Below are positions 9,263-18,206 of a stretch of 64,000 bases of DNA, piece by piece. The notes below the pieces were generated by a model that worked only from the letters and a program-made list of their open reading frames with translations, had not been told where the DNA came from and searched no databases. The stretch's first letter is position 1. Each line of letters begins with the position of its first letter. Origin of the DNA: Methanoculleus taiwanensis (GTDB lineage Archaea; Halobacteriota; Methanomicrobia; Methanomicrobiales; Methanoculleaceae). The stretch spans positions 735,984 to 799,983 of the forward strand of contig NZ_LHQS01000002.1 of assembly GCF_004102725.1 (NCBI RefSeq), read 5' to 3'. Position numbers and translations under genes: made by a program.

Positions 9263-10206
9263 CCGGCGAGACGCTCCACGTCCACTTCCTCGGCACCGCC
9301 GGGGCGCTCCCGGCTCCCCAGAGGAACCCCTCCTGCATCATGATCCGGCGGGGCTCGGACTCGATCCTCTTCGACTGCGGCGAGGGGGCGCAGCAGCAGA
9401 TGATGCGTGCGCGGACGGGCTTTGGCGTCGACGCGATCTTCGTCACCCACTGGCACGCCGATCACTTCCTCGGCATCTTCGGGCTCGTGGAGTCGCTCTC
9501 CTTCATGGGGAGGACGGACGAACCCCTCCACATCTACGGCCCCGACTGGGTGCACGAGTTCATCAATGTCCTCCGGACGGTCGCCCGGCACAACGTCCGG
9601 TTCCCCATCCACGGGCATACTCTCGGGCACGGAGACGTCGTCCCGTTTCCGGGGTTCACGGTTCGGGCGTTCGCGACGCGTCACGGCATCACGAGCCTCG
9701 GTTACGTCCTCGAAGAGGACGAGCGGCCCGGAAAGTTCGACCGGGAGCAGGCGATCGCGCTCGGTGTCCCGCCGGGTCCGCTCTTCGGGAGGCTGCAGCG
9801 CGGCGAGACCGTCCGGATAGTGCGGGACGGCACCGAAGTTGAGATCCTTCCGACCGACGTCATGGGCGAGCTGCGCCCCGGCCGGAAGGTCGTCTATACC
9901 GGCGACACCCGTCCGATGCAGCGGGAGAGCGGGGCAGCGGGGCTGATGGCGGATGCGGATCTCCTGATCCACGATGCGACCTTCGACGACGAGGACGCCG
10001 CCCGGGCTGCCGAGGTGCTCCACTCGACGGCAGGCGAGGCCGGGGAGGCGGCAGAAACACTCAATGCGCGGATGCTGGCGCTTGTTCACTTAAGTTCCCG
10101 CTATACGAGCACGGCAAACCATATACGCGATGCAAAGAAACGATATAAAGGAGAAATAATCGCACCGGCCGATCTCTCGGTGCTTGAAATACCCTACAGG
10201 AGCTGA
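9250..10206 (+). CDS. rnz: Ribonuclease Z (tRNA 3-prime endonuclease)
   Basis: Metallo-beta-lactamase-fold nuclease that removes the 3-prime trailer of pre-tRNAs. At 318 residues it is the short tRNase Z(S) form. The zinc motif HWHADH is at about 74-79, with ATRHGITSLGYVLEE (exosite/PxKxRN equivalent region), VYTGDTRP, LLIHDATF and a late LVHLSSRYT His. The GTG start at 9250 overlaps the preceding gene by 13 bases. tRNA-Leu in this window has no encoded CCA, consistent with a need for tRNase Z and CCA addition. Confidence 0.95.
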   Translation: MVRIAGETLHVHFLGTAGALPAPQRNPSCIMIRRGSDSILFDCGEGAQQQMMRARTGFGVDAIFVTHWHADHFLGIFGLVESLSFMGRTDEPLHIYGPDWVHEFINVLRTVARHNVRFPIHGHTLGHGDVVPFPGFTVRAFATRHGITSLGYVLEEDERPGKFDREQAIALGVPPGPLFGRLQRGETVRIVRDGTEVEILPTDVMGELRPGRKVVYTGDTRPMQRESGAAGLMADADLLIHDATFDDEDAARAAEVLHSTAGEAGEAAETLNARMLALVHLSSRYTSTANHIRDAKKRYKGEIIAPADLSVLEIPYRS

Positions 10207-10228
10207 TTGACGGTGGACGGTGATACCG

Positions 10229-11425
10229 ATGGCACAGGGCATAGCGAGTCGGTACCACCTCCTTCTGACCGGCCTTTCCGCCCTGCTCATCGCCACCGCA
10301 GCCGGGAGCATAGCAGGGATCTATCTCGGATCGGCAACCGCCGTGCTCGCACTGATACCCGGCCTGCTGGTTCTCCTGCCCGCCTCGATCGGTATGCGGG
10401 GCAACATATCCGGCGTCTTTGCATCCCGCCTCTCGAGCTCGATGCACCTCGGCGAGTTTGAAGTATCCTTCACCGAAGGCTCCGTCCTCGGCGACAATCT
10501 CCGTGCGTCCCTGATAATATCTGTCCTGACGGCATTCTTCCTCGGTCTCGCGGCGAACGTCGTCGGTCTCGTCTCCGGTATCGAAGTCATCGGCGCACTC
10601 GATCTCGTCCTGATCTCGCTTCTCTCCGGGATGCTCTCGAGCATCGTGATCCTCCTCTTTACCATTCTTCTCTCGATCGCAAGTTACCGCTACGGGCTCG
10701 ATCTCGATCTGATCGGTGCACCGGCCGTGACCACCGCCGGGGATATCGTCACCATTCCGGTACTCGTCGCGTCCGCCGTTCTGGTCATGCTGCTCCCGCC
10801 GGAGCTGAGAGACCTGCTCGCTCTCGCTGCAGTCGCGTCCGTCGCAGTAACGCTCGTCTACACCCTGCGCACGAGCGAATCCGTCCGCCGGATGGTCACG
10901 GAGAGGACAGTCCTTCTCCTCCCGCTCTCGTTTCTCGGCATCATGGCGGGGGCGACGTACGAGGCCGGCCTTGAAGAACTCGTCGCCTTCGCTGCGTTCC
11001 TGATCCTTATCCCGCCCTACATGGGGGGGCTCGGTTCCATCGGCGGGATTCTCGCTTCCCGCCTTGCAACCGGGATGCATATGGGAACGATCCCGCCTCT
11101 GCTTCTTCCCGGGCGGGAGACGGCGCATCACTTTATTATCACTTACTTCTATACGTTGATACTGCTTCCCTTGATGGCGGTAATCGCCCATGCGGCCGCG
11201 GTTCTGCTGGGGCTCGCGACCCCCGGGCTCGTGGCGATGGTGGCGATCAGTCTGCTGGCAGGGCTCCTGATCGTGACGCTCATGAACGGCATGGCGTATG
11301 TAACGGCAAGCCTCTCGTTTCGTTTCGGTCTTGACCCCGATAATTACGGCATCCCCGTCATTACCAGCTTGATAGACTTTATCGGTGCGGCCGTTCTGGT
11401 CGCGACGATCGGTATACTGCTGTAG
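10229..11425 (+). CDS. MgtE/SLC41-like divalent cation transporter, duplicated membrane domain
   Basis: A 398-residue integral membrane protein with about ten hydrophobic segments in two homologous halves. Each half has the MgtE pore-type signature: PGLLVLLPASIGMRGNISG with SRLSSSMHLG in the first, and PPYMGGLGSIGGILASRLATGMHMG in the second. No cytosolic CBS/N domain is present, unlike bacterial MgtE; this resembles SLC41. ATG at 10229 is preceded by GGTGAT, a perfect archaeal ribosome binding site; a GTG at 10220 is the alternative. The next gene encodes a PhoU/TrkA_C protein that probably gates it. Confidence 0.88.
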   Translation: MAQGIASRYHLLLTGLSALLIATAAGSIAGIYLGSATAVLALIPGLLVLLPASIGMRGNISGVFASRLSSSMHLGEFEVSFTEGSVLGDNLRASLIISVLTAFFLGLAANVVGLVSGIEVIGALDLVLISLLSGMLSSIVILLFTILLSIASYRYGLDLDLIGAPAVTTAGDIVTIPVLVASAVLVMLLPPELRDLLALAAVASVAVTLVYTLRTSESVRRMVTERTVLLLPLSFLGIMAGATYEAGLEELVAFAAFLILIPPYMGGLGSIGGILASRLATGMHMGTIPPLLLPGRETAHHFIITYFYTLILLPLMAVIAHAAAVLLGLATPGLVAMVAISLLAGLLIVTLMNGMAYVTASLSFRFGLDPDNYGIPVITSLIDFIGAAVLVATIGILL

Positions 11426-11435
11426 TGAGAGATAT

Positions 11436-12659
11436 ATGAGAAGAACACTCACCAAACCTATGATGGAACGTGAATATCAGCCGGTCAGCTTCAAGGATGT
11501 CCTGATCGAGATGAAGGACATCTCCGAGCTGATGGTTGACCTGTCCTATTCCGCCATACTCTTCGACAGTAAAGAAGTTGCGCTTGAGGTCATCAATCTC
11601 GAAGAGAGCATGAATAAACTGGTCTATCAGGCCAGAATACAGAGCATGCTCGGTGCCCGCCGTCTCGACGAGGCGGAGGCGATGAGCGGGCTGCTCCAGG
11701 TCGCCGAGGCTGCAGAGAAGATCGCAAACTCCGCTTCCGACGTCGCGAAGCTCATCTTAAAGGAGGTCAGGTTTCCGGCGGAACTCAAATGGGTTCTTCC
11801 GGAGGCCGAAGAGGTCGTGGCACGCGTCGTGGTCGACCCCGGAAGCGATCTTGACGGGCAGACGCTCGGCGGCCTGAAACTGCAGAGCACGAGCGGCATG
11901 CAGGTGATCGCCATCCGCCGGGGCAGGGGCTGGATCTATGATCCCGGTAAGGAGACCGGTATCGCGGCGGGCGATATCCTGCTCGCAAAGGGCCCTGAAG
12001 GGGGAGCCGAACTCCTCTCCCGGATGGCGGGTGCAGGGGAGTATCCCCGCCGTGAACCGCGCAGCACCGGCACCCCGGGTGATATCGGCCGGGTCGTCAA
12101 GCTGATCATCGAGATGAAGAATATCAGCGAGCTCACCGTCGGGCTTGCCTACACGTCCCTCCTCTTCAACAACAAGGAGGTCGCTCACGAAGTGGTCGCC
12201 CTCGACGCGGGGATGGACGATATGCGCTACGACCTCGATCTCTGGATCCTCGAAGCGGCGAAGAAGATCGATGATGTGAAGGAACTCCGGGGTCTCCTGT
12301 ATATGTCCTCGTTTGCCGAGGCGATCAGTAACGCAGGCCGTGCCATCGTCGATGTCCTCCTTCGCGACATCGAGGTTCCGCCGGTCTTCAAGAAGATCGT
12401 CCGCGAGTCCGATGAGATCATCACCCGCATAACCGTGGGGACGGCCTCCCCCCTCGTCGGGCGGACGCTCAAAGAGGCCACCCTCGGGACGGTTACGGGG
12501 ATGGTGGTGCTCGCGATTAAGAGCCGCGACCGGTGGATCTACCGGCCAGGGAAGAACGTTTGCTTAAGGAGCGGTGATATTATCATCGCAAAAGGCAGAA
12601 GAGATGGTGAATGCAGGCTCTACGAGCTTGCCGGGTTCACCCGTGACCAATCCGAATAA
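11436..12659 (+). CDS. Protein with two PhoU-like helical domains and two TrkA_C (RCK_C) domains
   Basis: The 407-residue chain is a tandem duplication: residues about 12-105 and 215-310 are PhoU-like helical units (both contain an IEMK-ISEL-V-L-Y start), and each is followed by a TrkA_C ligand-binding unit with the pattern IAIRRGRGWIYDPGK or LAIKSRDRWIYRPGK and a GDI(L/I)(L/I)AKG end. TrkA_C domains bind small ligands and regulate cation transport. It lies 10 bases after the MgtE-like gene, so it is most likely its regulator. ATG 11436 was chosen over 11460/11463, which lack a ribosome binding site. Confidence 0.85.
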   Translation: MRRTLTKPMMEREYQPVSFKDVLIEMKDISELMVDLSYSAILFDSKEVALEVINLEESMNKLVYQARIQSMLGARRLDEAEAMSGLLQVAEAAEKIANSASDVAKLILKEVRFPAELKWVLPEAEEVVARVVVDPGSDLDGQTLGGLKLQSTSGMQVIAIRRGRGWIYDPGKETGIAAGDILLAKGPEGGAELLSRMAGAGEYPRREPRSTGTPGDIGRVVKLIIEMKNISELTVGLAYTSLLFNNKEVAHEVVALDAGMDDMRYDLDLWILEAAKKIDDVKELRGLLYMSSFAEAISNAGRAIVDVLLRDIEVPPVFKKIVRESDEIITRITVGTASPLVGRTLKEATLGTVTGMVVLAIKSRDRWIYRPGKNVCLRSGDIIIAKGRRDGECRLYELAGFTRDQSE

Positions 12660-12674
12660 TTGTGGAGAATAACA

Positions 12675-14510
12675 ATGACAGATACAACAGATACGATCGT
12701 TTACCGGCTCAGCGCGAACTGTGACCTCGAGGAGGTCGAGGAAGGAAAGATGTACCTCGGCCGGGTTCAGGGCTTTGCCAACTTCGGTGTCTTTGTTCAG
12801 TTAAACGACCGCGTAAAAGGGCTTGTGCATAAGAGCAATATCAAAGCGGATCACTCGGAGCGCGATCCGATCATCGTCGAGGTGCTGCAGATCCGCAAAA
12901 ACGGCAACATCGACCTTGAGGAGGTAATGCCGCAGGTCTACCGGACCGAGTCCGTGACGAAGGCGATGCCGACGATCCGTCTCTCCGATCTCGGCCGCAA
13001 GATCGGCAGGACGGTTATGATCGAGGCCGAAGTGGCGCAGATCAAGCAGACCTCCGGGCCGACGATCTTCACGCTCGTGGATGAATCCGCCACCGAGAAC
13101 GCCGCTGCGTTCATCGAGGCGGGAGTCAGGGCATACCCCGAGGTGCAGCTCGGCGACATCGTCGGTGTCGTCGGCGAGGTGATGCAGCGGAATAACCAGC
13201 TCCAGATCGAGGTCTCCTCGCTCTCCGTCCTCGAGCCCGAGGATGCAGACCGGGTGCGGGCTCGGATCGATCAGGCGCTCGACGAGCGGGCGGAGCCTGA
13301 AGATATGCCGTTCCTGGTCGAGAGCGACGTCTTCGAGCGGCTTCGGCCGGCGATGCGGAACGTCGCGAAGCAGATCAGAAAAGCGGTTTTTACCGCTCAG
13401 CCGATAGTCCTCCGGCACCACGCCGATGCAGACGGGATCTGCGCCGCCGTCGCGGTCGAAACGGCCGTTACCGCGCTCATCAGGGAGAGCGGCGGGGACT
13501 TCGACGCCGAGTACTTCCTCTTCAAGAGGTCGCCGTCGAAGGCGCCGTTCTACGAGATAGAGGATATCACCCGTGATCTTGACTTCGCCCTGAAGGACAA
13601 TATCCGGTACGGCCAGAAGATGCCGATGATCCTCCTGATGGACAACGGATCGACCGAGGAGGACGTGCCGGCGATGAAGGTCACCGAGATCTACGGGTTC
13701 CCGGTCGTCGTGGTCGACCATCACCACCCGGACGAGATCGTCGATCAGTACCTCATCGGGCACGTTAACCCGTACCATGTCGGCGGCGACTTCGGGATCA
13801 CCGCAGGCATGCTCGGAACCGAGATCGCCCGGATGATCAATCCGGCGGTAGAGGAGCAGATCAAGCACCTCCCGGCGATCGCCGCCGTCGGAGACCGGAG
13901 CGAGGCTCCTGAGCGGGCACGCTACCTCGAACTCGCCGCGCCCGCCTACTCCGAGCAGCACTGCAAGGATATCGCGCTTGCCCTCGATTACGAACAGTTC
14001 TGGCTCCGGTTCAACGACGGCCGCGAGATCGTCAAGGATATCGTCAACCTGAGCGGCAACGCCGAGCGGCACATGAGGTTTGTCAACCTGCTCACGGCCG
14101 AGGCGAACTCCGCTATCGAAGAGCAGATGGAAGCGGTCATGCCGCACGTGGTATCGCGGGTGCTGCCGAACGGAGCGAACCTCTTCATGCTCGACGTCGA
14201 GATGTATGCTCACCGGTTCACGTTCCCGCCGCCCGGCAAGACCTCGGGCGAGGTTCACGACCGGCTTGTCCGGGAGCACCCCGGTGAGCCTGTGGTGACG
14301 CTCGGGTTTGGCCCCGACTTTGCCGTGCTGCGCTCGAAGGGCGTCATGATGAACATCCCCCGGATGGTCCGGGAGCTCCGCCAGGAGATCGTCGGCGGCG
14401 GTGTCAACGGCGGCGGTCACCTCGTCGTCGGGAGCATCAAGTTCGTCGAAGGGATGCGGGATGCCGTGCTCGACGGCCTTATCGAGAAGATCGGCCAGGC
14501 GCCGATCTGA
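12675..14510 (+). CDS. DHH-family phosphoesterase with S1 and OB domains (archaeal RecJ-like)
   Basis: A 611-residue soluble protein. Residues about 15-75 are an S1 RNA-binding domain (GKMYLGRVQGFANFGVFVQL); 85-200 is an OB-fold; about 235-460 is a DHH domain with motifs HHADADGICAA, LMDNGS and VVVDHHHPDE; the C-terminal DHHA1 part ends with GGGVNGGGHLVVGSIKF. The family includes single-strand-specific 5-prime exonucleases and nanoRNases associated with archaeal replication (GINS-associated nuclease, RecJ). The ATG at 12675 has GTGGAG upstream. It starts 15 bases after the PhoU/TrkA_C stop. Confidence 0.9.
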   Translation: MTDTTDTIVYRLSANCDLEEVEEGKMYLGRVQGFANFGVFVQLNDRVKGLVHKSNIKADHSERDPIIVEVLQIRKNGNIDLEEVMPQVYRTESVTKAMPTIRLSDLGRKIGRTVMIEAEVAQIKQTSGPTIFTLVDESATENAAAFIEAGVRAYPEVQLGDIVGVVGEVMQRNNQLQIEVSSLSVLEPEDADRVRARIDQALDERAEPEDMPFLVESDVFERLRPAMRNVAKQIRKAVFTAQPIVLRHHADADGICAAVAVETAVTALIRESGGDFDAEYFLFKRSPSKAPFYEIEDITRDLDFALKDNIRYGQKMPMILLMDNGSTEEDVPAMKVTEIYGFPVVVVDHHHPDEIVDQYLIGHVNPYHVGGDFGITAGMLGTEIARMINPAVEEQIKHLPAIAAVGDRSEAPERARYLELAAPAYSEQHCKDIALALDYEQFWLRFNDGREIVKDIVNLSGNAERHMRFVNLLTAEANSAIEEQMEAVMPHVVSRVLPNGANLFMLDVEMYAHRFTFPPPGKTSGEVHDRLVREHPGEPVVTLGFGPDFAVLRSKGVMMNIPRMVRELRQEIVGGGVNGGGHLVVGSIKFVEGMRDAVLDGLIEKIGQAPI

Positions 14511-14855
14511 ACCCGGGAACATCTCCCGTTACACTCTTCTTAGATGCAGGGGCGGTGCCCTGCCAGGGATCCCCTGTGTCGGGCTCCTCTGTTTTAACCC
14601 GGTGCCGTTTGCGATACCGCTCAGGCTGTCTGGCCGACCTGCCCGGAGAGGTAGGGGCAGTCGAGTGTCTCCCCTCTCTTCTCCCGGTCTCCGGGTTTTT
14701 GAATCGGCTTCATACGAAGAGGCCGCTGCTATTTTCACCCTCGCTTACGGCCGGCCGCTTCTTCATCCCCGGGAGGGGTATCCGGTCAACGTATCCGCCG
14801 GGATTGTATTTCTACCGAAATATAAATATAGGATTATTGTTCAGATGGTCACCTT
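14511..14855. other. Intergenic region, 345 bases
   Basis: No gene is visible. Its end holds the promoter of the following surface protein gene (TATAAATATA at 14821-14830). Confidence 0.5.
14821..14830 (+). promoter_or_regulatory. TATA box of surface protein gene
   Basis: TATAAATATA is centred 31 bases upstream of the ATG at 14856, so the leader is very short. Confidence 0.6.
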
Positions 14856-15758
14856 ATGTCAGTCAGTAGACGAGCGCTTACAGGCCTCCTGATGGCCGTG
14901 CTGGTGGCAGGGTGCATCATCGCCATGCCGGCAGTGGCCGAGGTCGTTAGCCCGACAGAACCGCCGACCGAGATTCCGTTTGGCGACATAACCACGAATG
15001 AAACGGTGGCGACCGAGACGGTGACCCCGATCGAGACGGAAACCGGGACTCCTGCCGCTACAGAGGCCCCCGTCGGTGAGCAGGCCGTGACCGAGACCGA
15101 GACCGAAACCCCGACAGAGATGGTGACCGAGACCGAGACGGAGGCGCCGGTCGCCGGAGCGGTGGTTGATAATGTGAGCGACGGTGCTCCGATCCAGGTT
15201 CAGCCGGGAGATACTATCACGGTAACCAGCGAAACGCAGGTCTACGACCTTACCGGGCTTCGGAACACCACGGGTGGTGAAGACCTGGCCATCACCGAAC
15301 TGCGTGCGTACGACAACAACAATCCCGAGACAGGCACTCCTGTAAATACCGTCGAGATCAGCGACGACGCGAACGTAGAGCTTGCGGCCGCTGACTTCGG
15401 GGGCACCTTCGGCATATACTATCCCTATGACGGGCAGGACGTCGTCGACAACTCCATCACCGTCAATGAGGAGGCCGGGGGCGTCGTAGATAATGGAACT
15501 ACCGCGGATAATGAGACATCCAACGAGACGATGACGACCGAGGAGACGATGACCCCGGAGATGACGGAGACACCTGCCGAGACGATGACGACCGAGGAGG
15601 TGACGACGGAGATGACGGCGCAACCGACCTTCACCACGATGCAGGAGGAGACGGCCGCACCGACACCGACGGCCACCACCCCGCTGTCGATTCCGATCGT
15701 TCTCGGGGCTCTCGGCATATTCGGTCTTTTGATCGTCATGAGGAGGAACAAGAGATAG
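14856..15758 (+). CDS. Secreted or membrane-anchored surface protein, DUF3821-like
   Basis: A 300-residue protein with an N-terminal signal peptide (hydrophobic LTGLLMAVLVAGCIIAMPAVA), a Thr/Glu-rich low-complexity linker (about 30-100), a globular region about 105-205 (YDLTGLRN, ELAAADFGGTFGIYYPY), a second Thr/Glu/Met-rich stretch (about 215-270) and a C-terminal hydrophobic anchor ending RRNKR. The globular part resembles the N-terminal domain of the 55.9 kb surface protein (GEENLDLTGLD, LLAADVGSVTGAYYVW), which I take to be DUF3821, a Methanomicrobiales cell-surface domain. The Cys in the signal could alternatively be a lipid site. Confidence 0.8.
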   Translation: MSVSRRALTGLLMAVLVAGCIIAMPAVAEVVSPTEPPTEIPFGDITTNETVATETVTPIETETGTPAATEAPVGEQAVTETETETPTEMVTETETEAPVAGAVVDNVSDGAPIQVQPGDTITVTSETQVYDLTGLRNTTGGEDLAITELRAYDNNNPETGTPVNTVEISDDANVELAAADFGGTFGIYYPYDGQDVVDNSITVNEEAGGVVDNGTTADNETSNETMTTEETMTPEMTETPAETMTTEEVTTEMTAQPTFTTMQEETAAPTPTATTPLSIPIVLGALGIFGLLIVMRRNKR

Positions 15759-15962
15759 GTCTTATCTCCATTTTTCCCGCCGGAACGACTATCATTCTTC
15801 TCAACCAACCTTAATCTTCAGCAACGCACCGGCCTCTCCTCCGTTGCGGAGAGGTGCACCCGCATCGATCCGGTTCTTAACCATGCGGAGTATTTGTCCA
15901 CCCAAAACAACCGGAATATCTATAATCCGTTAAGCTTCGGTGCCATCAGGGTTCACAAATAG

Positions 15963-15974
15963 GTAAATATATAT
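15963..15974 (+). promoter_or_regulatory. TATA box before the DUF7123-like gene
   Basis: AAATATATATAC lies four bases before an in-frame GTG at 15978, so transcription should begin near 15995. This makes the ATG at 16017, which has a GAGGGAAG ribosome binding site, the likely start. Confidence 0.5.
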
Positions 15975-16016
15975 ACTGTGCTGGATAAAATGGAGTTGCT
16001 CACGAGGGAAGAGTTA

Positions 16017-16268
16017 ATGTCTACAAAGGACCGTATTCGGGAGAAGTACAACGAAACCCAGCGTAAAATACTGTATCATCTGAAATCAGGCATAAAGACG
16101 GGTAAGTCGTACTTCAAGTCCAAATATATCGCAAAGGATCTCGGGCTCTCGCCAAAAGAGGTCGGTATCAACCTTGCGATCCTCTCGGAGATCTGCGATG
16201 AGCTCGATATCACGCGCTGGAGTTACTCAAATAGCACCACATGGCGGGTGACCTCCCGGGCATCATAA
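16017..16268 (+). CDS. Small helix-turn-helix-like protein (DUF7123-like)
   Basis: An 83-residue protein with the core KYNETQRKILYHLKSG, SYFKSKYIAKDLGLSPKEVG and NLAILSEI, i.e. a short winged-helix-like fold in which the SPKEVGINLAIL segment would be the recognition helix. Similar small archaeal proteins are annotated DUF7123; I recall the family but cannot confirm it here. The gene is monocistronic, with its own TATA box. A DNA-binding role is inference. Confidence 0.7.
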   Translation: MSTKDRIREKYNETQRKILYHLKSGIKTGKSYFKSKYIAKDLGLSPKEVGINLAILSEICDELDITRWSYSNSTTWRVTSRAS

Positions 16269-16298
16269 TATTAATGGCATAAGTCCCTATTTTTCTCT

Positions 16299-16484
16299 AT
16301 GAAAGTTGTTGACTTTGTAGCACCGGTCGAGTTCGTTGCGAACATCGACGAAGAAAAAGACTGCATCATGTCCCAGGACAAGATCAGCGGCGACCAGAAG
16401 GATCTCTGGTTCAACATCGACGTCCCGAAAGGCCACGGGGTGAAGGCGGGAGACCGCGTCCGGATCATCATCGAGAAGGTCTGA
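16299..16484 (+). CDS. Small conserved-looking protein, unknown function
   Basis: A 61-residue acidic, beta-rich chain (MKVVDFVAPVEFVANIDE, WFNIDVPKGHGVKAGDRV, RIIIEKV). The VKAGDRVRIII ending resembles small beta-barrel domains, but I do not recognise a family. An AT-rich TATA-like element (16263-16275) about 28 bases upstream suggests a nearly leaderless mRNA. Codon use matches neighbours. Confidence 0.65.
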   Translation: MKVVDFVAPVEFVANIDEEKDCIMSQDKISGDQKDLWFNIDVPKGHGVKAGDRVRIIIEKV

Positions 16485-16520
16485 TCCGGGACCTGCCGGG
16501 GCGCAGAGATCTGCTGCCCC

Positions 16521-17135
16521 TCACGCTCCGGCGGCGTCTGCGGGGAACGTCTCGAGGCTGATAACGTACCGATCGACGTAGTCGCACCCGATTATCAGGT
16601 AGTAGGTGCCGTCGCCGCTCTGGACATTTTTTATGATACTGCCCGGATAGCGAAGTTCAGCTCCTTCGACAATGCCGCCCGTCTCCGCATCGATGAGAGC
16701 CATCCGGAAGAGCGCGGCCTGTGGCCTTCTCTCGGCGGAGACGGTACAGTTCATCCGCCAGACGGGGGACGGCACCGTGAAGGTCTCCGTGACTCCTCCG
16801 TCCGATCCCTCGACGTAGGCGAACGGAACCGTGCGGTCTGTCTTCCAGGGGATATCAGACCCGCCGAAGGAACTCAGGTTCGACGGGAGGTAGTATCGGG
16901 GGTACTTGCGGTAATCGGTTTCGTACACGATCCTGTACGGCCCTGGGGAGGCGGTAGCCGCAGGTAGGGGAACGATCCCCGAATCACCGGAGGAAGGGGT
17001 GGTGGGCACCGGCGTCTCCGCCGGGGCTGCCACAGGACTCACCGGAACCGCTTCGGGTGCCGGACCGAAGACGACCGCTACGACGGCAACGATCGCCAGT
17101 GCCGCGAGAACACTACAGAGATCCCACTTATCCAC
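16521..17135 (-). CDS. Membrane-anchored extracytoplasmic protein, unknown function
   Basis: A 204-residue protein starting at GTG 17135 (longer ATG start at 17228 adds a basic, unlikely N-terminus). One transmembrane helix follows at once (CSVLAALAIVAVVAVVFG), then a Pro/Ala/Thr-rich linker and a beta-rich domain of about 130 residues with RIVYETDYRKYPRYYLPSNL and YYLIIGCDYVDRYVI. The orientation is N-in, with the domain outside the cell. No family recognised; two Cys residues could form a disulfide. Confidence 0.65.
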   Translation of the reverse strand: MDKWDLCSVLAALAIVAVVAVVFGPAPEAVPVSPVAAPAETPVPTTPSSGDSGIVPLPAATASPGPYRIVYETDYRKYPRYYLPSNLSSFGGSDIPWKTDRTVPFAYVEGSDGGVTETFTVPSPVWRMNCTVSAERRPQAALFRMALIDAETGGIVEGAELRYPGSIIKNVQSGDGTYYLIIGCDYVDRYVISLETFPADAAGA

Positions 17136-17302
17136 TAAATATGAATAATCCGGGTCTTTTGAAATAGGTTTCGTATCGTGCGCGAGAGCGGCGGCCGTCC
17201 GCCCGAAGCGCCGGTTGCACAGGCGCACAGGCTCTTTGTGGGGCTTAGCGGGCAGAAAAGAATTGTTTATATACGGCTAACCGAATACTGTCCTGATAGA
17301 CT

Positions 17303-17563
17303 ATGGAGATTCCGGAGATACGCACATGGGTCATCTTTTATCTTCTCTCATTTGTCGTACTGCTGGTGGCGCTCTTCCTCACGACCCGGGAGAGCGGGCA
17401 GCTCTGGATCAGTCTCATGCTCATCATCGTCGTCGTCGGGGTCAACTTCACGATGCTCTTCTCGGAACTGAAGCAGCAGAAGGAGAAGAGGGAACTATCA
17501 AAGAAACTCTCCGGAACCGAAGGCAGCCTCTCGTGCATCGATGCTGCCGGGCGCAGGTGGTGA
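17303..17563 (+). CDS. Small membrane protein with two predicted helices
   Basis: An 86-residue protein with hydrophobic segments at about 9-28 and 34-52, followed by a charged coiled-coil-like tail (ELKQQKEKRELSKKL). Function unknown. Its stop is 6 bases before the TTG start of the next gene, so the two are probably one transcript. Confidence 0.7.
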   Translation: MEIPEIRTWVIFYLLSFVVLLVALFLTTRESGQLWISLMLIIVVVGVNFTMLFSELKQQKEKRELSKKLSGTEGSLSCIDAAGRRW

Positions 17564-17569
17564 TCCGTT

Positions 17570-18157
17570 TTGGCCGAAACCCTCCTCCCGCCGCATGTCC
17601 GTGAACGGGAGTACTGGAAACAGTATCGGGCGATGCGCACCATGACCGCCCGTCTCGCCTCGCAACGCGACTTGGTGCGACGGATCAGGGAGGAGCCGGC
17701 GATCCCGGCACAGGCCCAGGACGCTGCGGCAAAAGCGCTCTCTGTCGATATCGAAGAGACCCGGCATCTCTTCGGCGAGGTGCTCGAGACACTCATCACC
17801 ACCGGCATGCAGACCTCGCACTCCCTCGACATCGAGACCGTGGCGGCGATACCCGCCGACTCCGACCTTATCGAGGTGCTTGAATGCCTGCTCTGGGTGG
17901 ATGGAGAAGAGGAGCGGATCGAACCCGAGATCGGCGGCGCTCTCATCCGTTATGGGATCCGGCAGGGACACGGCGCCCCCGTACGGGCGCTCCTTGCATT
18001 TTACAGAACCGAGGAGGTGCGGTACGACAGGCGGCTTGAAGGCTCTCTCGAGCGCTGCTCGCTCACGATCCTGCAGGAGGTATACCCCGCAAAGCAGTAC
18101 CACATCAGGATGAGGCTGCCGGCGGAGGCTCTGATCGGGCGCGGCATCCTCTCGTAG
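17570..18157 (+). CDS. Hypothetical protein, mostly helical
   Basis: A 195-residue soluble protein with no motif I recognise. The TTG start at 17570 is supported by a near-perfect archaeal ribosome binding site (GGTGGTGATC) located in the end of the preceding gene. The helical, charged N-terminus (REREYWKQYRAMRTMTARLASQ) and a Cys in the centre are the only visible features. It converges on the chemotaxis operon. Confidence 0.7.
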   Translation: MAETLLPPHVREREYWKQYRAMRTMTARLASQRDLVRRIREEPAIPAQAQDAAAKALSVDIEETRHLFGEVLETLITTGMQTSHSLDIETVAAIPADSDLIEVLECLLWVDGEEERIEPEIGGALIRYGIRQGHGAPVRALLAFYRTEEVRYDRRLEGSLERCSLTILQEVYPAKQYHIRMRLPAEALIGRGILS

Positions 18158-18206
18158 ATCGGAGATTTTTGCCAAAAAAAGGGTATGACGTCCTGCCCCT
18201 CTCCGG

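Noticed and set aside
12801-14522. 573-codon minus-strand frame opposite the DHH phosphoesterase
   Set aside because: Antisense shadow of a gene with intact S1, OB and DHH motifs.
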